This document shows positions 57,931 through 64,000 of a stretch of DNA of 64,000 nt, one piece after another. Each line of letters opens with the position of its first letter. Position 1 is the stretch's first letter. Origin of the DNA: Membranipora membranacea (taxonomy: Eukaryota > Bryozoa > Gymnolaemata > Cheilostomatida > Membraniporidae); the NCBI GenBank assembly GCA_914767715.1, contig OU612067.1, positions 34,508,162-34,572,161 of the forward strand, in the 5' to 3' direction. Position numbers and translations under genes: made by a program. The notes under the pieces were generated by a model. The model did no database searches, had not been told where the DNA came from, and saw only the letters and a program-made list of their open reading frames with translations.

Positions 57931-59172
57931 GATTTTTTGATTGAATGCAATACGAGGTACACATAAAAAATAAGTACGCGAAATGCAGGTACACTATTTT
58001 CATATCCTGAAATACTGCTTGTCTTGTCTTTGCGAAGGCGCCGGCCGAGGTAACTCGAATCAACCTGAGTTCCGGTCCAAATCTGGGTTGAGGTCCAAGA
58101 GACCCCAGAACTCGAGCCTTTGGTAAAACAAAGTTAAATCTAGCATATTTGTTTAAAACAAATCTGAAACTGTGATGCACGTTGGCTTAGCATATCAGTC
58201 ACTTGTTTATTCACACTGGAAAACTCAATATAAAATCAACCCTCCACCAATGAAATCAACACACAGTCCCATATCCTAAGCGGCTTTTTAAGATATGTTA
58301 CAAATTTGATAGTTTAGACTCAAAGATTTTAAATTAACGAAATAAGATAAAATAAACGGCTTAGTCTGTTAAATACATATTTAACATTTTGTTATAGCTC
58401 TTCATGCTCAAAGTGGCATTAGTCCTAAAGATTGACTGTCATATCACATTTTGATTTGAGTGGTTATTTCTAATAAAAAAATTCTAAGTTTCAAACGGAA
58501 TCTTATTAGTGGGCATATTTTGTAAATGAATATGGATTTCTCTTGACAACTTATTATCATTTACATCAATAAATATGATGAAGTTAATAGGTAGGCATAT
58601 CAAACAAAATTGTCATGCATCAAATGGTCGAGTTTTTCTGCCCCATATATTCATGTTCACTGCTTTACAAGTTCAGGTCGGCCACAGAGACGCAGAAGTT
58701 TGAACTACACATGAAATAAGAGACAGAGAAGAGACACATCAGTCGGACATACTGTCAGAGCCCGCCCACCCTACAGCCTATATGTCACGTTATAGGATAC
58801 TCACTCTGAAAGCACAATTGGGGTGACGTCGGATTGTTTAGTGATACTCATACCTCACCTAACTTGACCTCACAGCCCTTTTTGTAGAGTATAGTCCGAG
58901 CACTGCTAATGTTGTGGATATCGAACCCTACTCGGAACTAAATCATCTCATGCAATATTTCTCATAATCAAACGGAAATTTCAGGAAATTACCATAATCA
59001 TCTGGCGTTTGCGCTCTACCCCATTGAGTGGCAACAGATTGTCTATCAGCCCCCCCACCATCGATTTCTGCAGAAAATGCATATAATACAATATACTATG
59101 TGTATTGACTACATAATATATGTGCTCACAATAATATATAACTAGTATGATACAATGCATCACAACATGAAG
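57931..59172. other. Intergenic, no gene supported
   Basis: AT-rich, apart from a locally GC-rich stretch near 58,030-58,120 that gives a minus-strand open frame (58,180-57,917) without recognisable motifs. Confidence 0.45.
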
Positions 59173-59578
59173 CATAAGGAACTAAACTTACGATTCCTGG
59201 AAATCCCATCGGTTTCATGATATTTAACTTGGCATATCATCATTTATATTGTAAGACTAAGCCTCATGTTAACTGTTAGCTGCGCATGTACTTTTTTGCT
59301 CGTAAATCAATCAGAATTTCACAATTTTATGGTTTATAGCCTCATAATCTGGTGAGGGTAGTGAAGATAGGATTAATGTAACCAATGTCCAATGGTAATC
59401 CGCCTCAACAATTAATAATAAGAACATGCTCATGTTATGAAATCACTATCTTGTGAATTTGTTTGTATTGCGCAAAATAAAAAAACTGGATGTCTATGAG
59501 GAAAAAATTATACATTATACTGACAGATAGTGTTGATTTTTTGCCTATTTTATGTAGGATTAAGTAGACTTGAAGCGT
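59173..59578 (+). repeat. Promoter-region duplicate, copy 2 (upstream of NIDO gene)
   Basis: Diverged direct copy of 57,011-57,483, ending at the TATA box of the NIDO gene. Direct orientation and co-linearity point to an old tandem duplication. Confidence 0.75.
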
Positions 59579-59585
59579 ATATAAA
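59578..59585 (+). promoter_or_regulatory. TATA box of the NIDO gene
   Basis: TATATAAA lies 68 bp upstream of the ATG at 59,653. A start site would fall near 59,608-59,615, giving a 5' UTR of about 40 nt. The other genes in this window lack such a clear TATA box. Confidence 0.65.
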
Positions 59586-59652
59586 GCCAGTAGAAGCTTT
59601 TCTGTATCATTCACTCCTTTAGTACATCTAAGAGAAGAGAGAGGTTACGAAG

Positions 59653-62600
59653 ATGGAGTCTCCTCCATATCTGAGAGTCGGTATGTAAGATAGAGAGTGA
59701 GGCAGTATCATTTATATAATATTATTATCATTCTTTCATAAATATTTGTTCACAATTATTTTTATTCATCACCCTGTTATCGCCAATAGCTCGTTGAATG
59801 ATATGATGCTGTTTTGTCATCATGGTCCTACACAGTTTGATAAACTTTCAAAAATTGTGGTGTTTTCAAATAATTATGATATTGCTGTCTGCGGCAATGA
59901 TTGTCCCGATGGGCTCACGGGTGCGATTAAGTACCTTCCGTTGGAAATGCTGTCAGCTTTAACTCATTGTATAGCATTGCCAGATAAAACTGGAACTGCA
60001 ACACTTTTGCCATGGAATACTGCATTCTGACAAAAGAGCTTACCACCATGCACTGAAATGTAACAGGTATGTCTCTGTTTCCCTGTTAACTTGTGATCTA
60101 TTCTTCTCTTATAGCCGTGGTAGTTCTGGTGGTTGTTTGTCTGGCTGTCCCTGGTAAGAAAAGACGTAATCTATTATTATATTTTGTATTTGCATTATTG
60201 CAGTATTATTTGAGTGGTGAGATGGTTCGATGTGTGGTGCACTTGCTGTTCACTGCAGATTCTGTGCTCTTCCTCTGTTGTTTTATTTCTTCCGTTTATA
60301 ATAATTTGGTCTAGAAATCCAATATGCTCTGTAATCGATCTGAGAATTTCTTACCAAACCTACCACAGGCTGGGCTGTACTACCTGTAATGTCATATCAT
60401 TTTAGAAGTTTCTAGCCTGATTTTTCCGACCACAAGACCTCATACTATAGGAGCAAAGCTGTTTGAGTATGGACCGAGTAACTTAGAGACAATTCTGCAT
60501 AAGCCTGGTGATAACGAGTGCCCGAAGTGGTGGTATTGGAAAATGAAAATTCAAGATGGCTTCTACATCAACAGTATAAAAGTAGGTATATGATCATTAT
60601 AATCTCTCAGTCGCCTGAGAGACCTGAGTGGACATTTATTACTAATATATATATATAGTACGTTCAGTCTCCATTACTATCAGTTATAGAGGTGTCATCT
60701 TATACTCAATATTCTGACCACAAGAGTGTACTGAGCAGTTAGCCGCTCCTGAACAATGCGAACGATCTGATCTGGTTCAGGAGTGGAGGGAATTAAATAT
60801 TAGCACTCAGCTGCAAAATGAAATAATTTACAATATTTAAATCAATAAATGTTCTATCACTTTGCAGCCGTGTAACAATGGTGTTATTGGTCTCGATGGA
60901 GGTTTCACCCATTTACCAGTACAGAACTCTCGCCATGGTAACCTGATTCCTGTAGATAGACTACCTGCAGATAGTGACTCATTTCTAGGTGTGTTCTATT
61001 CTGATCTGTATACCGAAGGGATCGGTACTGAGAGTAAAGTTAGAGTGAGGAACTCGATCTCACGTTACTCTGCTGGACTAACAGACACCTTGAAAGAAGC
61101 AGATGAGATAAGTATGTTATTACAATACATGTGTTTAATGGATCATCCATATTTAGAGTGAGTGCTATTCCGACAAACCCAAACAGATGGAGGTTAGATG
61201 TTGTCCACAAGGGCTCTTAGTCATCCTTCCTCTAAATCTACAGTTCCTTCAGAATGCCTGTTCTCCGCATATGCAAAATTTGTGGTGAATTTTTATAGTT
61301 ACCAGTAGCTGATCAAGATAGGGTGGGTCTAACTATGTTGTTTAGATGTCCTCAAAATGAAGATCAGCCGATGATTGGTTTCCATTATTTAAGATGTTCT
61401 GCATATTTCCGCAATGAGTTGTAGAAATAATAATAAAGAATAAGCAATCTAAGTTCAAGTATTGACAAACATGTATTTTGCCTTAGTCCTAAAGAAGCAA
61501 AAAAGCTCAACCAACACAGTCTAAATGGAATAAACTTAAAACTCATAGTCTTTCAGTCGCTAGCAATTTTTTTACTCATTATTTCAACCCTTCATTTCAG
61601 TCAATAACGGATTCTTTGATCCAAACAGACAGAAAGAGACAGATAAGTTTAGGGGAGCACTAGCTTTCCAGGTGACATGGGAGAAAATGAAACTGAAGAA
61701 TGATCCAGCTTTTCTTGTAAGCACACAATAATACTAATACTATTAGAAAAATAAGTACCTTGCCATACCATTGTGATCTTTTTAGGTGCAACCATCTGTA
61801 ATTATATATAGCACAATTATACATTTATATATATATATATATATATATATACACAACTATATGATATCTTGTGCATCGACTATTATTTTATATCTGGTTA
61901 TTGTTTTTTCAGGGTGAGGCCACATTTCAGGTTCTGATAGTTAGAGATATTGATTATCAAACATACATGATAGGCAAATATCATCGCCTCGATTTCTCAG
62001 GTGCTCCAAACCATGAAGAAGCGCAGGTAAATACATCAATTATCAGTAAATGACATTCTCAAAATTTAACTGTGAATTTATATAATATAATGTAACTGAA
62101 CTCAATTCCTGGAGTATGGAGCTAAACAGATTAAGTTCACATAACTTAATACCCAATGATGCCAAGTGAAGGATAAGGTCATAAGGTAGTTTATAAGTTT
62201 TCAGTATATTCGGCAGAGTTGGCTCATGAGTGCAGATTAGGAAAATCTCTTCTTATTCTGAATATATATTGCTGTCTGTTAGGTTTGACAATGACTGGCA
62301 ACGATGTGCTGGCATAGGAAGTGTTTTATGTAGCAACTAGTTTTCTAGGCATTAGTGCCTCTCATCAACCACTGGCAGCTGTAACTCAACGTGAAGCATA
62401 TCTCTATCAAGGCATACTCATGTATGAAGCTGTACCATTCATCAGTGACTTTTATCTGCATATACGGTATTGTTGTACATAAAGAAGACCTCCGGATCAG
62501 GATCAGATCAGCTTACTTAGAGAATGAACACAGCAATAATAATGTCCCTAATTTTCTACTCCCTAGTAAACCTTTGTATCTGAGAGGAATCTTTGAGCTC

Positions 62601-63746
62601 ATATATACACAATGTGTAGCTCTTATACAGCGGCTTATGTTGGTCTTACTCTTACAGGTCGGATTCCAGTACTTTGGGGCTTACATTCAGGAGTTTGCGA
62701 GTCTGAATCGTCCATTGTTTCAACACATGAATGATTACTTGGTGACTGAAACAAACACACACGATAGCAGTAAGAAGGGAGTGTGGGTGTTCAAACTGAA
62801 CACGGAAGCAGGGGACGCAGTACTGCAGCCCCCACTTAGAGGTAGCCCACTCATATCTATCCTTTGTAAATTGTATCCATGTATATCAGCTTAGTACATT
62901 ATATTTCAAGAAATTACAAAACAGGGTCGCTTATCAGAGCCAGTAATTCCCTAAATGTGGCTTTTCTCAACACAATCTTACTCTCTCAATCCTAGTTGGT
63001 GGTAGCTGTTCTACAACTGAGGCTGATTATTGTAAACGGTGGGTGAAAATGGGAGAATGCAAACCTGCGCCTACTGGTGGGCACCACTGTCAGTGTGATC
63101 ATGGCTCCGTCCCTGGGCTGAACAAGCGTACTTGTGTCTGTCCAGAAGGATACACGATGGTCAAACATCGAGAGAATGTATTCCTCCCTGATGCTCCGGA
63201 ATACACCTGCGAGAAATGTATGTATCTGTTTTATTTCACAGTCATATACTTACCTGACATACATTTTAAGTGTAATTAGGAGCCATTCTAGGAGTCACTT
63301 ATAGTCCTGAAATATAACCTCGAAACGTCATCAAAGGCAGCCCTATCACTGATAAAGTATTTCTTCATGAGCTTGAGTCATATCTCGGTTATAGAATTAG
63401 TTTGCAACTGTTTTCTAAGCGTTTCCATAAAGTGAAAAATTTCCTACTGTTAATTAACTACAGAGTTAGGATGCTTCCTCTTGTACTAGTACTAGTACTA
63501 GTGCCTCTAGTACTAGTGCCTCTTGTGCCTGATACTTTTTTTTGTTTCCTTGCAGCTGTCTTTTTGTCGTCATGTAAAGGGCCAGAATCGACGAACGCTT
63601 GTGACGCTCCCACCAATCTGGAATGTGATACGACAGAAGATCACTGTAAATGTAAACCCAATACATGGCTTAGTAACTTTAACCCTGGTGTGATTTGTTA
63701 CAATGAAGCTCAGCTGAGGGCCAGAGGAGAGTGGAATGGCCGATAA
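59653..63746 (+). CDS. Secreted NIDO-domain, Cys-rich protein
   Basis: Nine exons: 59,653-59,680; 60,115-60,153; 60,451-60,581; 60,868-61,111; 61,601-61,716; 61,913-62,026; 62,658-62,841; 62,996-63,217; 63,556-63,746. Phases agree; 422 residues. A signal peptide is built from exons 1-2 (LRVAVVVLVVVCLAVPG). Residues about 67-250 resemble the NIDO domain of nidogen, alpha-tectorin and mucin-4: NNGVIGLDGG, FLGVFYSDLY, ALAFQVTWEKM, ATFQVLIVRD, MIGKYHRLDF, then GFQYFG. The C-terminal third has about 20 Cys in EGF-like spacing (CQCDHGSVPG, KRTCVCPEGY, EDHCKCKPN). No transmembrane or GPI tail is evident, so it is probably secreted into extracellular matrix. It is shorter than nidogens and has no beta-barrel, AMOP or vWD domain visible. 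No orthologue is named with confidence. A TATA promoter suggests regulated, tissue-specific expression. Confidence 0.8.
61826..61852. repeat. TA microsatellite
   Basis: A run of alternating TA in intron 5 of the NIDO gene, about 60 bp before exon 6. Confidence 0.85.
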
Positions 63747-64000
63747 GCTGCAGATCGTGAGAGTAGAAGGGATCTCACATGACTATCTAAATGACACTAT
63801 ATGGACTATACACTTTGCTTTGTCTTCATATCAAATTGATGACAACATATTAGAAAAACTGAATTTAATACATACATATTTTTCTCAACTATTTAGTCAT
63901 AATAACATAAAAATATTATTATGTCACATATAGTATAATACATGTTTTTTTCCATCTCACACCTCTTTGTTTTTTGCTGTCTTGTCTTTTGGCGCTAAAT
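63747..64000. other. 3' flank of the NIDO gene
   Basis: AT-rich sequence after the stop, no canonical AATAAA before the window ends. No further gene seen. Confidence 0.4.

Noticed and set aside
57917-58180. 87-codon minus-strand frame in a GC-rich patch
   Set aside because: No motif, no splice partners; the GC-rich patch looks like part of a repeat.
59746-60030. 94-codon open frame in intron 1 of the NIDO gene
   Set aside because: Composition is fairly protein-like (NYDIAVCGNDCPDG) and it may be a transposon scrap, but it cannot be spliced in phase with the signal-peptide exons and resembles no family I know.
62391-62657. N-terminal extension of NIDO gene exon 7
   Set aside because: The open frame runs into the intron by chance; the CTTACAG acceptor at 62,657 and phase with exon 6 define the exon start.

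Overview
The window is animal nuclear DNA, probably from an invertebrate. It is AT-rich and intron-rich, with no operons. Its genes are single-copy housekeeping orthologues set among minisatellites, foldback elements (MITEs), tRNA-derived SINE-like pieces and broken non-LTR retrotransposons. Protein resemblance alone does not fix the phylum; no rRNA, true tRNA or mitochondrial marker was seen. Exon models below were assembled by hand from GT/AG sites, reading phase and family resemblance. Lengths are sums of those exons.

Layout. Positions 1-11,600 hold no convincing host gene: reverse-transcriptase remnants, SINEs, a 45-bp minisatellite and a MITE, enclosed by an inverted repeat (1-142 and 10,052-10,196). 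From 11,642 to 19,671 on the minus strand lies an eight-exon SPG21 (maspardin) gene with a long acidic tail. It shares a 356-bp head-to-head promoter with a fifteen-exon PHRF1 gene (RING-PHD-RS-SRI, plus strand, 20,028-32,779), whose intron 13 is filled by three palindromic elements. Next is a plus-strand gene (about 33,983-39,476) for a protein with a GlnD/DUF294-like nucleotidyltransferase domain followed by TPR repeats. A twelve-exon GTF2H1 (TFIIH p62) gene follows on the minus strand (40,555-48,827), then a minus-strand LINE remnant (49.8-51.7 kb), a seven-exon CNOT9 gene (plus, 52,666-56,761) and a nine-exon gene for a secreted NIDO-domain protein (plus, 59,653-63,746).

How the genes relate. 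PHRF1, GTF2H1 and CNOT9 all act around RNA polymerase II or mRNA turnover (CTD-linked ubiquitin ligase, TFIIH core, CCR4-NOT), but nothing indicates co-regulation apart from the SPG21-PHRF1 shared promoter. The most unusual sequence features are in GTF2H1, where two splice donors have been copied inside tandem repeats (12 copies of a 49-bp unit, 3 copies of a 26-bp unit); use of any extra in-frame donor examined meets a stop at once. The nucleotidyltransferase-TPR protein is the least understood protein here.
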